Origin: Amphritea atlantica
Lineage (GTDB): Bacteria; Pseudomonadota; Gammaproteobacteria; Pseudomonadales; Balneatricaceae
NCBI RefSeq assembly: GCF_018860855.1
Contig: NZ_JAHKQE010000041.1
Span: 21,369 to 85,368, forward strand
Reading direction: 5' to 3'
Length of the DNA: 64,000 nucleotides
This document shows, one piece after another, positions 8,501-16,772 of the stretch (position 1 is its first letter; each line of letters begins with the position of its first letter). Position numbers and translations under genes: made by a program. The notes beneath the pieces were generated by a model that was given only the letters and a program-made list of their open reading frames with translations, was not told where the DNA came from and did no database searches.

Positions 8501-9104
8501 TTTCGCGCAGTGCGGAGCCGATCCCTAGAGTGATAACACGGCGCTGATAAATCCCCTTGTCATCTTCAAATTCAAGTATTTCATGCTCTATCGTGGTCAC
8601 GCGGATGTACTGAAAGCCGCCGGTTGATTCCCCGTCTTCGTCTTCCAGGCTTAGCATGTAAACCTGCCCGATCTCTGGCAGCTTTGCGTCAATCCGTGAG
8701 TAGACTTTCACCATGCGCTGACCTTCGAGCTGGTCGCCCAGCAGGGTGTAATCCGATACTGGGCCTTTTACCACATAGCTCTCGATGTGATTCTGTGCGG
8801 CCGCTCGTTCGTCGGTATAGCTGCCTGTTGTGAACATCATCACGGAAACCCGAGGGTCGTCTGGGGTGTCTGTCACGATTACATGGGAGCCATAATAAAT
8901 ATCCTGGTTGGCTGTCAGCACGGCGGCGTAGCATTTGCGCAAATCGACGCGGCCATAGGTTCTATTTAGCCGGCTGATGTCGGGAAATAGGTTATTAACA
9001 ACGCCGTCTTGAACTTCAACGGCACTCATCATCCCGCCGCCATCGTCGTCATCGGTTAGGCGTTCTGAGGCCATTAATTTAATATCGGTGTCTAAAATTG
9101 CCAT
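5577..9104 (-). CDS. Very large tail-tip protein with six internal repeats
   Basis: About 1175 aa. An ATG at 9104 is preferred; a TTG at 9110 overlapping the upstream stop is the alternative. The first 220 residues form a distinct domain. After that a module recurs about six times, each with D(D/N)GxGxL followed by GxI(D/N)YxxGxV (for example DNGSGVLED, GTIDYATG, DDGSGNLTG, GTINYISG, GVIDYSTG, GHVDYETG). The modules are about 80-130 residues long and probably beta-sandwiches. Long proteins of this sort follow the tape measure in siphovirus-type transposable phages and are assumed to build the tail tip. No enzymatic motif was seen. Confidence 0.75.
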   Translation of the reverse strand: MAILDTDIKLMASERLTDDDDGGGMMSAVEVQDGVVNNLFPDISRLNRTYGRVDLRKCYAAVLTANQDIYYGSHVIVTDTPDDPRVSVMMFTTGSYTDERAAAQNHIESYVVKGPVSDYTLLGDQLEGQRMVKVYSRIDAKLPEIGQVYMLSLEDEDGESTGGFQYIRVTTIEHEILEFEDDKGIYQRRVITLGIGSALRETFAGPQTASRYSAVETDTVFRTTQVADASKYYGQVKVSEAISNSPMSIKLDSIYGQLVPSATVESPVANVAAGVERLNIVAAGAPYSITTANASTFSFGRAITEGSVTVNYGGRATYEDDGNGALICTYTTSSSYGVVGAQNGSIDYESGTVTGFSVGGSYTITMTATPAAAIYDTAHTDHEKIELINRGYNYVKTLRPMPQPGTLFVDYMAQGEWYRMQDNGSGVLEDEAGGAGTIDYATGTVVVTLGALPDTDSEVIYTWASPSHYEIRTADPDIETGYLYFTVSAGEFLPNSLSFNYDAGGVVRTVTDDGSGNLTGDGTGHVIYGLGQVGLKPTYLPDSDSVLTINYDKGTIQQETLTSYGMSGDDATFTVAGKPIKPGTFAAKFNQDWDWERDSPYSSDKHNTGTREVTVSDNGDGTLSNGGTINYISGAVSMPVNYSNSNSKQWWGGGYHTETSIGIINGNIDIYYQLDSVIPDAVTESATIPNVTIDLTPTTLRDIVPGSVEFIWGGKTYIDRSGEIYTDWDRQTGAANAVGVIDYSTGIISMNEYTGGGNNSLTLKTMLTKIGAWYAYSIYFRTPGAPMRPLSMYFMATKPDGSTIGMTPNGQGEIDTNDAQGHVDYETGITSIEFGRYVLETSLTADQRADFWYDAANIQEDGTIWVPDPVEPTTMKYNAVVYSMMPLDESILGLDPVRLPIDGRVPIVRSGDVGVIHNTKRQELPSPISAGQTVTLARDELAACYLVDQNDTVVDAAQYSTDREAGTITMADPMDLTGLVEPLVAVNRIEDMVLVNEAQINGQITLVGAVERDYDSTDTYFSTALIFNNIASRAHHLFSQSTWTSVWEDTRIGSNTTAQYNDRLYPIQVDNKNAIRERWAIIFTSSSSFNVVGEVSGQIDSGSTTIDCAPINPITGEPYFTILADGWGSGWSTNNVIRFNTDAAHAPIWIARTTISGKPTKEDDSFKLQIRGDAD

Positions 9105-9106
9105 GC

Positions 9107-9472
9107 TCAAACCACCATGAATCGAAGTGTTAAATAATAGGAATCGGTTGGCGCGGGGTCTGTTACTGCGAGCACAGGCTCTGCCGTCATTGCGTTGTCG
9201 GTATGCAGAAACATCACGTTATAGGTCTGATCATTGATCTGTAGCGAGTAGCTTTGTCCCGGCAGCTGAACTAACGCGTATAGCTGTTCGACTAGCGTCC
9301 GTGTGGCCCAACCGCCGGTTAGCGTAATAGGGCGGCCCGCTTGTTGTGCCGCTTCTTCTACAATCAGCGCGCCGGTTAGAGCCACCTCTGCTGATTGGCG
9401 TACTGCCGACCAAGCGAACTCGTTGGCCCAGATCAGGTCGTCGGGCAGGGCGATTCCGTTGAGTGTGATCAT
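9107..9472 (-). CDS. Small tail protein between tape measure and tip protein
   Basis: A 121-aa protein starting MITLNGIALPDDLIW. The opening NGIxLPDDLxW and the block GRPITLTGGWATRTLVEQLYAL recall small distal-tail proteins that join tube to tip, but no named family is claimed. It overlaps the tape-measure gene end by 4 nt and the tip-protein start by a few nt, so it belongs to the tail assembly cluster. Confidence 0.65.
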   Translation of the reverse strand: MITLNGIALPDDLIWANEFAWSAVRQSAEVALTGALIVEEAAQQAGRPITLTGGWATRTLVEQLYALVQLPGQSYSLQINDQTYNVMFLHTDNAMTAEPVLAVTDPAPTDSYYLTLRFMVV

Positions 9473-12400
9473 CGTGATACGGCCCCCACATCATTGAGAA
9501 GTTGTAAAAAGTCGTTGGCGGCGTTGTCGTCTTGGAATTCAGCGTTAACCGCTTTGCCGCTTGGTGCCATAAATTGCACTACTTTTGTCACTCTTGCGGG
9601 TGAATCGATGCTGTTAGCTGCGTCGGTTGCTGTAGGTGTGGAAGCCTTAGAGGTATCGGCAGCTGCCGCTTCACGCTCTTTTTCTATATTTGATAGGCGT
9701 AAACGGTGGGCCTCGTTGAGCAGTTGAATAGCCTGTTGCGCTTCTTTTAAGGCGTCACTGTTGCCGGACGTCTGCGCGGTGTTTTGCGCTGCTTTAAGCT
9801 CTGCTAATTGGCGCTGGTATTGGTTAACCTCAATGGATGCGTTATCACCTTTTAACGCTGCTAGCTCGTCTTGCAGGCTAGCAACGGTATTGCTCAAATT
9901 ATCAGTGAGCTGCTGGCTTTCGTTGTTAATCGCAGTCATCGCTGATCGCAAACTATCGAGGCGGGTTTTATCAAGCAGATCGAAACTGGCTAGCGATGCG
10001 TCGGCATTTTTAGCCAAAGCAGCGGCTTGGGCTCCACCACGGGCTAAGGTTTCGGCTAGTTGGTCGGCGGCGGCTGATTGTCGTTCGTATGATGCGACAA
10101 CGTCCTTACCTTGCTTAACGCGGTAGTTATCAGCCTCTTTTATGGTCTTCAGATAAAGCAATGTCCCGCCATGAAACTTGCTCATTATGCGGTCGTATCC
10201 GTCGCCGATACCGGCCCACGCGGCGGTCATTGCGTCACCAAGTGAGTCCCATTCTGATTTTGTTTTGTCTGCTATTTTTAGCACACCAGAATAGCTGGCC
10301 AATTGGTTACGGCTAGCTTCATCGTTTTTCTTGGTTTCGTTAGTGTCTTTTTTTGTTTGGGCTGCTTTATTACCAATCGCTTTTGCCGCTTTATTGGCCT
10401 CTGCAGTCAGACCTGATAGGCCGCTTTTTTGTCTGAAAATTGATTCTTCTGCGGCGGCTTCAACTTTCTTATATTGGGCCTCTATCGCTTCCAGGGCTTT
10501 TTGATAATCGCCCCAGCTGATAATTCCTGCGTCAGCCGCATCCTTGATGCTTGCTTTTAGTTTATCCAGCCCAGCCTTTGTGTTGACCTTACCTAACGCC
10601 TGTTCAAACGATGCGCGCAAGGTGGCCGCCGCGTCTTTACTACTGGTGCCGGTTCTGGTGATTTCATCCTGAACGTTTTTAAAGGCGGTAACGGCTTCTG
10701 CACCTGTACTCGACATGCCGCTTTTTAGCTTTTCGGTATCGACACCCAAGCGTTTAAGGCTAACCTCGAGTGCACCACTGAGTAAGCGGTCTAGTTTGGC
10801 TGCGCCATTTTCAGCGCCAGAAAATGCCTCGATCGCTTTCTGACGGAAGGCATCCAATTCGTTAGCGGTCATACTCTCTAACGTTTTGGTTAAGCCGTCC
10901 TGTAGCTCAGTATCAAGCCCGCCTGCTTGCTCTGATATCTCAACGAGAGCCGTGCCCAACGCCTGAATGCCTTCACTGCTGGCGAGATCGACCTCCTGAA
11001 ACGCCTGATCAATTGCTTCGGCAGCGGTTTTTCCTTCGGCTTGTGCCTGGGTAAAACTATTAACAATCCTTTGCGTTGCAACGTCTAACGCACTGGCCGC
11101 GCTATCGCCAGCACCGGCCACCGTTTTGGCGGTATTTTTGGCTTCTTCGCTCGCCTGAGCGGCGGCTTCAGCTGCTACTTGCTGACTAAGGGTGACCTTG
11201 CCGGAGAGCAGATCCCAGCCATCACCCATATCGTCAAGGTCTTGTGCGGCCTCTTTAACCAAGGCGTCTAGCACAGCCCGAACGCCACCGGCCTGAATCT
11301 CAAGCCCGCGCACGGTTTCATCGCTGACTAAGCCGACTTTATTCATCAGCCTGGCGATCTGATATTCTGCCTCGGTCACCCACACGGTGATTTGAGCAAT
11401 AAAAGTGCCGATCGCTTTCGTGGAGAACGTTAGAGTATTGAATATAATCTGCAGCGCACCTGATACGCGATTAAGCGTGAAAGATATAATCTCCCCCCAT
11501 ACTTGTAGGTTCCCAGCGTCCTTCATCTCGCGGAACTTGCCCGCCACACGATCCAGCAGGCCTGCTAGGGGTTCAAGCAGTGGGTTACTTAGGGTTTTAC
11601 GCAGTGAATCCCAAGCGCTCTGAAAACCTTTGGCCGAACCGATCAGGTCATCGCTGGCAGTATCGGCCATTGTCTTGGCCGCACCCTCTGCACCACGCAG
11701 TTGCTCTTCAAAGTCAGTAATACCCTCTGATCCTTCAGCGATCAGCGCTCGCAGTGTTGGGCCAGCCTCGATACCAAAGGCATTAATGGCGGTGGCCGCA
11801 GCTGGCCCTTTCTGACGTAACTGTTCTACCAGCTGTATAAAGTTATCCGTTGGGATTCCCAGCTGAGCGACCGCTTTCGAGGCTTTGCTAGCAGGATCTG
11901 CCAATTGGGCAAGGACGGCCCGCAAACCGGTACCCGCGCGCTCACCCCGTAGGCCGTTTTTGGCTAACACGTCGAGTATGGCAACGACTTGCTCTAAATC
12001 GAGACCCGCCTCACGGGCAAAGGCACCGGTGTAACTGATCGCTCCGCCTAAATCGAGCATTTTGGTATTGGCGAGAGAGGAGCCTCGGGCCAGTACATCG
12101 GTAGCCAATGCGCCTTTGCTAATCTCTAGCTGCATCACTGATAAGGTATCGGAGATTAAACCCGACGCTTCAGCTAGGCCGACACCTTCAGCGGTTGCTA
12201 CCGCTAGCACCGATGGCAGTAACTCAACCGCTTGAGCCGCGTCAAAGCCCGCCCTAACCAGTATCTCTAACCCTTCAGCCGCCTGAGTGGCGGTGAATTC
12301 CGTGGTGCTTCCGGCTTCCTCTGCCGCTTTGGTCAGCAGCTGCATCTCTTGAGTGGTTGCCGATGATGCTGCTTTCACGCGGTTCATCTGACGCTCAAAT

Positions 12401-12816
12401 AGAGCGCTTGAGCTGAGCGCACCACTAAACAACTTACCCAAGCCTGCGGCAACGGCTCCGCCCAGCAGAAAACCTTTCAGCTTACTATTGAGATTACCGA
12501 CACGGCCGGTCAGGGTTTTGGTATCTTTAGAGGTATTGTTTAGCTGCTTTTTAAAGTTTTTGGTTTCGGTGGTGGCTTTTTTCGTTTTCTTAGAATAGGT
12601 CTCGCTAGCTTTGCTAAGTCGACTGTTTTTATCGGTAAGCTGTTCGGCCGCTTTATCCGTACCGGTTAACTCATTGCCAAACTTATCGACTGATTTTGCC
12701 GCCTGAGTGGCACGCTCATCAGTGTCTTCCAGTGAATCGCTAAGCTCAGATAGCGGCTTGCTGGCCATGTTTTTGGCTTTAATCAGTAGATTGAGAGCGA
12801 TCTCTTTGGCATTCAT
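9469..12816 (-). CDS. Tail tape measure protein (TP901-like)
   Basis: About 1115 aa, starting at ATG 12816; a GTG at 12825 is the alternative. The N-terminal 120 residues are a Lys/Thr-rich coiled coil, followed by a Gly/Ala hydrophobic segment (GFLLGGAVAAGLG) and the TP901 tape-measure core (about residues 150-400, with GSTTEFTATQAAEGLEILVR and GLRGERAGTGLRAVLAQL). Long helices and coiled coils rich in Ala and Lys follow. Tape measures set tail length and run inside the tube. Its size predicts a long flexible tail, consistent with siphovirus morphology. No tail-assembly chaperone gene lies between it and the tube gene. Confidence 0.9.
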   Translation of the reverse strand: MNAKEIALNLLIKAKNMASKPLSELSDSLEDTDERATQAAKSVDKFGNELTGTDKAAEQLTDKNSRLSKASETYSKKTKKATTETKNFKKQLNNTSKDTKTLTGRVGNLNSKLKGFLLGGAVAAGLGKLFSGALSSSALFERQMNRVKAASSATTQEMQLLTKAAEEAGSTTEFTATQAAEGLEILVRAGFDAAQAVELLPSVLAVATAEGVGLAEASGLISDTLSVMQLEISKGALATDVLARGSSLANTKMLDLGGAISYTGAFAREAGLDLEQVVAILDVLAKNGLRGERAGTGLRAVLAQLADPASKASKAVAQLGIPTDNFIQLVEQLRQKGPAAATAINAFGIEAGPTLRALIAEGSEGITDFEEQLRGAEGAAKTMADTASDDLIGSAKGFQSAWDSLRKTLSNPLLEPLAGLLDRVAGKFREMKDAGNLQVWGEIISFTLNRVSGALQIIFNTLTFSTKAIGTFIAQITVWVTEAEYQIARLMNKVGLVSDETVRGLEIQAGGVRAVLDALVKEAAQDLDDMGDGWDLLSGKVTLSQQVAAEAAAQASEEAKNTAKTVAGAGDSAASALDVATQRIVNSFTQAQAEGKTAAEAIDQAFQEVDLASSEGIQALGTALVEISEQAGGLDTELQDGLTKTLESMTANELDAFRQKAIEAFSGAENGAAKLDRLLSGALEVSLKRLGVDTEKLKSGMSSTGAEAVTAFKNVQDEITRTGTSSKDAAATLRASFEQALGKVNTKAGLDKLKASIKDAADAGIISWGDYQKALEAIEAQYKKVEAAAEESIFRQKSGLSGLTAEANKAAKAIGNKAAQTKKDTNETKKNDEASRNQLASYSGVLKIADKTKSEWDSLGDAMTAAWAGIGDGYDRIMSKFHGGTLLYLKTIKEADNYRVKQGKDVVASYERQSAAADQLAETLARGGAQAAALAKNADASLASFDLLDKTRLDSLRSAMTAINNESQQLTDNLSNTVASLQDELAALKGDNASIEVNQYQRQLAELKAAQNTAQTSGNSDALKEAQQAIQLLNEAHRLRLSNIEKEREAAAADTSKASTPTATDAANSIDSPARVTKVVQFMAPSGKAVNAEFQDDNAANDFLQLLNDVGAVSR

Positions 12817-12878
12817 TTCTAGCACCGATTAACAGAACGATGAAAAGAGGGCCGCAGCCCTCCGGTTGACGGGTTAAG

Positions 12879-13625
12879 TTAGCTTTCTTGGTCGAGATAG
12901 AAGGGGGCTGCCTCACCTGTTTTTAGGATTAACTTGCCGCCCAGGGTGGTCGATACATACTCGCTGGCCAGCAGATCCACGGCGGCGGAGGGGGCGAGAG
13001 AGGCTTTAGGTATCTCGCATTTAACCGGCTTGCCGGTGGCGAGGTTAGTGCCATCTAGGAATATGCGCGCGTTGATGGTTGGGCGAACACCGCCGCTAAT
13101 GCGTGAACCACTGATGGCGGCATACTCGTAGCTCAATTTAATGTCATCACCGGCGGCCAGCGCGCCTCCTGCCGTGGCCCGAATGAGACCGGCGGCATAG
13201 TTAACCTCATAGGCAGTCGCGGCAATCGCGCTATCATCGGAAGCGAGCACGGCGCTAAGCCCTTCAGCCGCAATATTGCTATGAGGTAGCTTGGTCCATA
13301 AACCTGCTTTTAATACTGTGATTGGCGCATCGGAGACTGTGTCGGCCCCTTGATGGATCGGAGCGGTATCCCCCATCATTGCCATCGCCAACATCTCAGC
13401 GGGTTGATCATCAAACGCGATCGCAATCTCTGATGGTTTAGCAATGGTGACGCTATCTAACGCCTGACCGTATGAGTCTTTTTTCTTTGACTCGCGGTCT
13501 TTGGTTTCAGAAGGGGTGTTAATCTGCAACTGGGTTGCGTTTAACGGCCCAATTAAACCGGTAGGGTTGCCGGTATCATCAAAGCGATCGAAGTAAACGT
13601 CGCCTGCTAACAGTAGTCCGCTCAT
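12879..13625 (-). CDS. Major tail tube protein
   Basis: A 248-aa protein beginning MSGLLLAGDVYFDRFDD. The block from about residue 30 (LQINTPSETKDRESKKKDSYG) to 70 (IAIAFDDQPAEML) is typical of tail-tube proteins of siphovirus-type transposable phages, where the Ser/Lys loop follows the first beta strands. A beta-rich insertion in the middle (about 110-170) resembles an Ig-like decoration. Its location directly before the tape measure supports the call. It overlaps the upstream terminator gene by 4 nt. Confidence 0.8.
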   Translation of the reverse strand: MSGLLLAGDVYFDRFDDTGNPTGLIGPLNATQLQINTPSETKDRESKKKDSYGQALDSVTIAKPSEIAIAFDDQPAEMLAMAMMGDTAPIHQGADTVSDAPITVLKAGLWTKLPHSNIAAEGLSAVLASDDSAIAATAYEVNYAAGLIRATAGGALAAGDDIKLSYEYAAISGSRISGGVRPTINARIFLDGTNLATGKPVKCEIPKASLAPSAAVDLLASEYVSTTLGGKLILKTGEAAPFYLDQES

Positions 13626-14044
13626 GGGCGTGCTCCTTTGGTTTTGAATTTAATTTGATACGCTAATGGGTAGTAGCCAAAGCCGTTAGAAAAGCCCGGC
13701 CGGGAGGGCGCGTTCTTGCGCACAAAGTTGCCTAACTCGCAGTGCAGCCCCGCCATGGCGTGAATCACTGATGCCAGTAACGGGCCGCTTTTGTTGGCGT
13801 CCCGTAGGCTGACGGCAATGACGATCATCCATGTTTGGGTAACATTACCTTGCAAGCCGCCTTGCGATGTTTCTGGCACAGCGTCACCTGCATAGATAAC
13901 ATGCGCGGCGGGGGTTACTTGGCCGCGCTCTTTCATCTCGGCTAAGTCGCAGCTGCGATATACCTTGCGCAGGCCGGAGACCGCTTCTAGCGCTTGCACT
14001 AGATGGTCTTCGGCGATCAAATAGTTATCGGTTAGCTGAAACAT
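13622..14044 (-). CDS. Tail terminator-like protein (Gp37 type)
   Basis: A 140-aa protein. The N-terminal helix (LIAEDHLVQALEAVSGLRKV) is followed by a beta-rich body with TQTWMIVIAVSLRDANK and a helix LLASVIHAMAGLHC. This arrangement matches the small tail-terminator/completion proteins of Mu-like phages, which cap the tail tube. It lies between the DUF1320 head-tail gene and the tube gene, overlapping both. Confidence 0.7.
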   Translation of the reverse strand: MFQLTDNYLIAEDHLVQALEAVSGLRKVYRSCDLAEMKERGQVTPAAHVIYAGDAVPETSQGGLQGNVTQTWMIVIAVSLRDANKSGPLLASVIHAMAGLHCELGNFVRKNAPSRPGFSNGFGYYPLAYQIKFKTKGARP

Positions 14045-14466
14045 CAGATAAACCCTTTACTGTTTTGACGGCCAAACACGCGGCCATCACTGCACATTTG
14101 AGCCGTGTTATTACTGGGGCTAGCGCCACCTTCATCGGGCATGCCGAGGGAGATCTTGCCGCTGCCTAGCTTGCCGAGAAAGTTGATCGAATTGTCGTAA
14201 CGTTTTTCGATACGTTCGGGCGCGTGCTCGTCGTGCAACAGATAGCGGGCAATATCGCAGCAGATACGCACCAGCACATCAGGCACGGTAGGTAGCGGCA
14301 GGGTGTAACGTCCGCCGATATAACCATCAACCTCGGCACTGGCATCCGCGAGAGCCTGGTTTAGCACGGTGTCGTCAATGGCTCCGGTGGTGCCATCCCG
14401 ATCGGTGAGAAGGATGAGTTCCTCCTCACCGAAACGATTGGTCATATCGCTGCGGGTTGCGTACAT
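14044..14466 (-). CDS. DUF1320 head-tail connector protein (Gp36 type)
   Basis: A 140-aa protein starting MYATRSDMTNRFGEEELI, the classic opening of DUF1320 proteins. LADASAEVDGYIGGRYTLPL and VLVRICCDIARYLLHD follow, both conserved in this family of neck/connector proteins. It precedes the tail-terminator gene and overlaps it by one base, as in Mu-like gene orders. Confidence 0.88.
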   Translation of the reverse strand: MYATRSDMTNRFGEEELILLTDRDGTTGAIDDTVLNQALADASAEVDGYIGGRYTLPLPTVPDVLVRICCDIARYLLHDEHAPERIEKRYDNSINFLGKLGSGKISLGMPDEGGASPSNNTAQMCSDGRVFGRQNSKGFI

Positions 14467-14469
14467 GGC

Positions 14470-14841
14470 TTATGCCTTATCCAGATCAGCGATGAAAACA
14501 TCCCAAGCAGCATCACGCGCTTCAGCGGTGGTGCCTTTGGGATAAGCGCTGGCTTTAGGGCTGCCGTCTTCTTTCCAGAGGCTTTTGTCTTCGGTATCCA
14601 GCGTGCCGATATGAGCTACAAGCTCAGCGAGACGCTGCGCATCCACGGCCCCTTGCGCTTCACTATCCGCGGCTGTTTCGCCTTCCAGCAGTTCGGTGCG
14701 TCGATCGTTACGCAGCTGCTCCAATTGCGCTTCGGTAAAATGATCAACGGGGAACTCATTACGGCCCTGCTGAAAAACTTCACCAGCCCGGCGATAGCCC
14801 GTACCAGCGCTACATATAATGACAATCGTTGCTTTAGACAT
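14470..14841 (-). CDS. HI1506/FluMu-type protein between head and neck genes
   Basis: A 123-aa protein. The first half (ATIVIICSAGTGYRRAGEVF, then FTEAQLEQLRNDRR) matches the Mu-like N-terminal domain seen in FluMu HI1506-type proteins, in which small phage proteins are linked to a short helix-extended-helix module. The C-terminal half is charged and probably helical. Function in virion assembly is unknown. Upstream (14842-14907) is a short spacer after the major head gene. Confidence 0.75.
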   Translation of the reverse strand: MSKATIVIICSAGTGYRRAGEVFQQGRNEFPVDHFTEAQLEQLRNDRRTELLEGETAADSEAQGAVDAQRLAELVAHIGTLDTEDKSLWKEDGSPKASAYPKGTTAEARDAAWDVFIADLDKA

Positions 14842-14907
14842 TGCATGGTTTCCTCTCAGGTAAGGTGATGGGCGTCCATGCCCAGCGGTGTTAGTTCAGG
14901 TCGCTTA

Positions 14908-15801
14908 TCAGGCCAGCCAAGGCACCACGACGACTTCAACCGCTTTATAGTTGGTGTTGCTTTCGCCCTGGGCTTTGTATTCAGCTTCAACTACGGCTTT
15001 CGCGGCGGCGCGTTTGCTTGGGCCGACAATCAGCATGTTCGGCATAATGCCTAGCGGGCGACCCTTATCTGATTTAAGCGCCCCCATCGCGGCGATCGCG
15101 CTATCAAAGTTAGTGGTATCCAGTGCCGCTTTTGAACCGTAGGCCTGCTGCCAAAAACCAAAGCCTACGTTGCCCCGGCCATCGACTCCGTAGAGGTATT
15201 CATCTGCCATAAAGACGTGATCGGAATTACCGGCATCGGTTTTCGCTAGCAGGCGATAATCACGGCGGCGCTGATAGATCAACGGCTTAAGGGGACGGGT
15301 GGTATCCAGTAGAAACCAAGGGCTTTCTGACCCCGCCTGCAAGTTGCTGACAGATTGCTCCTGGCCGTCTTCGCCTACCGGATGGTCGGTATCAAAGAAA
15401 TACTGGCCGTCATAGCAGGTTGTCGTGAAACCGGCGGCAAGCAGGGCAAAGATCAGCTCATCGGGGTGAGTTGATGAGGCGTAGCCCATATCCTGAAACT
15501 TAGGGTTGAGAATGCCGTAATTGTCGTCTTCGATACGTTCGGCCGGGATACCCTCGGTCGCTTCGAACTTTTTGTTTTTCAGCGAATAGTCATACACTTT
15601 CATGCGGTTGATCTGGCGATCGCCGATCCATTCGCGCAGGCGGCTAAACTCGCCGAGCCAGCTGTAATCTTCTTGGGCTGTCGTTGAGGGCACCAAGGTG
15701 GCAACTTTAGGCCAGAGTGGTGTGTAAGAGCTGCGGCCGATCTGAAACGCTGCGTTAACGGCGGCGTACAGCGCTTTAAGCGTGCTAGGGGTAATATTCA
15801 T
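14908..15801 (-). CDS. Major head (capsid) protein, Mu gpT type
   Basis: A 297-aa protein with the conserved gpT opening ITPSTLKALYAAVNAAFQ, then YSWLGEFSRLREWIGDRQI and YDYSLKNKKFEATEGIP. These are diagnostic for the Mu-like major head subunit family. It follows protease I, the scaffold and the decoration gene, the standard order in transposable phages. At 297 aa it is close to Mu gpT length. A C-terminal VVVVPWLA ends the fold normally, so the gene looks intact. Confidence 0.93.
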   Translation of the reverse strand: MNITPSTLKALYAAVNAAFQIGRSSYTPLWPKVATLVPSTTAQEDYSWLGEFSRLREWIGDRQINRMKVYDYSLKNKKFEATEGIPAERIEDDNYGILNPKFQDMGYASSTHPDELIFALLAAGFTTTCYDGQYFFDTDHPVGEDGQEQSVSNLQAGSESPWFLLDTTRPLKPLIYQRRRDYRLLAKTDAGNSDHVFMADEYLYGVDGRGNVGFGFWQQAYGSKAALDTTNFDSAIAAMGALKSDKGRPLGIMPNMLIVGPSKRAAAKAVVEAEYKAQGESNTNYKAVEVVVVPWLA

Positions 15802-15840
15802 CGTGTGATCCTGTCCTTAAAATTAAGAGTTAAACCCGGC

Positions 15841-16227
15841 TTACTGCCCCAGATTTACCCAAACGCCATCGCCGTCCACCTGGATGATCTTGCCTGCTGG
15901 GTTACGGCTGTTGGTGTCATGCGAGGCCGACACGATGGCATCATCGACGAAGTAAGCGGTGGCCCCTACATCGGTCACGGCGATATCACCACTGTTGGCA
16001 AACTTGTGTTCACCCGCGACAACTTCGGCCAAGATGGTGCCGTTAGCGCCGGCGCTGTTATCCACTTCAAAGGTGGTGACGCCTGCGCTGATACCCGCCC
16101 CCGCGCCGTCGGTCACTGAGGTGAGATAACCGCTGACTAAGACGGCGGGCGTATTGGCGTTCAGCGTGACGCCGGTTTTAACTCCGTAGGCACGCTTACG
16201 GCCTAGGCGTTCTGCGATAGCGGTCAT
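15841..16227 (-). CDS. Capsid decoration/cement-like protein
   Basis: A 128-aa, Gly/Ala/Val-rich beta protein with no charged helices, encoded between protease I/scaffold and gpT. The position and the pattern of short beta strands (GTILAEVVAGEHKF, GKIIQVDGDGVWVNLG) fit DUF2190-like or other capsid cement proteins that bind the assembled shell. Its start overlaps the end of the protease gene by 4 nt. Confidence 0.6.
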   Translation of the reverse strand: MTAIAERLGRKRAYGVKTGVTLNANTPAVLVSGYLTSVTDGAGAGISAGVTTFEVDNSAGANGTILAEVVAGEHKFANSGDIAVTDVGATAYFVDDAIVSASHDTNSRNPAGKIIQVDGDGVWVNLGQ

Positions 16228-16772
16228 TGATTTAGCTCCTGTTTTGATTTGAGGAAGACGTCTTTATCCAGTCCGGTGGCGCTGAGCACCGCGAGATCTT
16301 CAGGCGTTAGCTCGTCGTCCTTCTGAGGTGCAGGCTTTTTACCGTCGGTTTGTTGAGCCTTTAGCGCCACCAGTGAGGGGCGGCTATCAAGCATCGCTTT
16401 TAGTGCAGCGACGCCTTGTTGTTCGCCAAACTGGGTGAGGTAGTCCTCTTCGGCGGCCAGCACCTTGCCTTCGGTTTTGGCGTCTTTCAGCAGTTGCTCT
16501 AGGCTGGCCTCATCAGATCCGGCTTTGAGCACGGCCATCTGTGTGACCAGGGCGTTGTAAGTGGCGGCGGGGACATACTTAGATAGATCGATGTCGCTAT
16601 CTTTCGCTTTAAGCGCAGCAACCTCAGTGGTTAGAGTGTCTGAATTAGCGGCTTTTTTGGCCATTGCATCCAGCGCGCTCAGGGCCGCCGTGCCTTGTTC
16701 GTCGGTGAGCTGGTCGCCCTCTTTCAGCTCAATGCCGAGTTTGGCCAGCAGCTTACGCATCGCTTCGTTCAT
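16224..16772 (-). CDS. Nested scaffold protein (Z-like), internal start in protease gene
   Basis: An in-frame ATG at 16772 inside protease I is preceded by AGGAG nine nt upstream, the best ribosome-binding site in this gene. Translation gives 182 aa starting MNEAMRKLLAKLGIEL, purely helical and charged, as expected for a scaffold. In Mu, gene Z is made the same way from within gene I. It would supply excess scaffold for prohead assembly. Confidence 0.7.
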   Translation of the reverse strand: MNEAMRKLLAKLGIELKEGDQLTDEQGTAALSALDAMAKKAANSDTLTTEVAALKAKDSDIDLSKYVPAATYNALVTQMAVLKAGSDEASLEQLLKDAKTEGKVLAAEEDYLTQFGEQQGVAALKAMLDSRPSLVALKAQQTDGKKPAPQKDDELTPEDLAVLSATGLDKDVFLKSKQELNQ

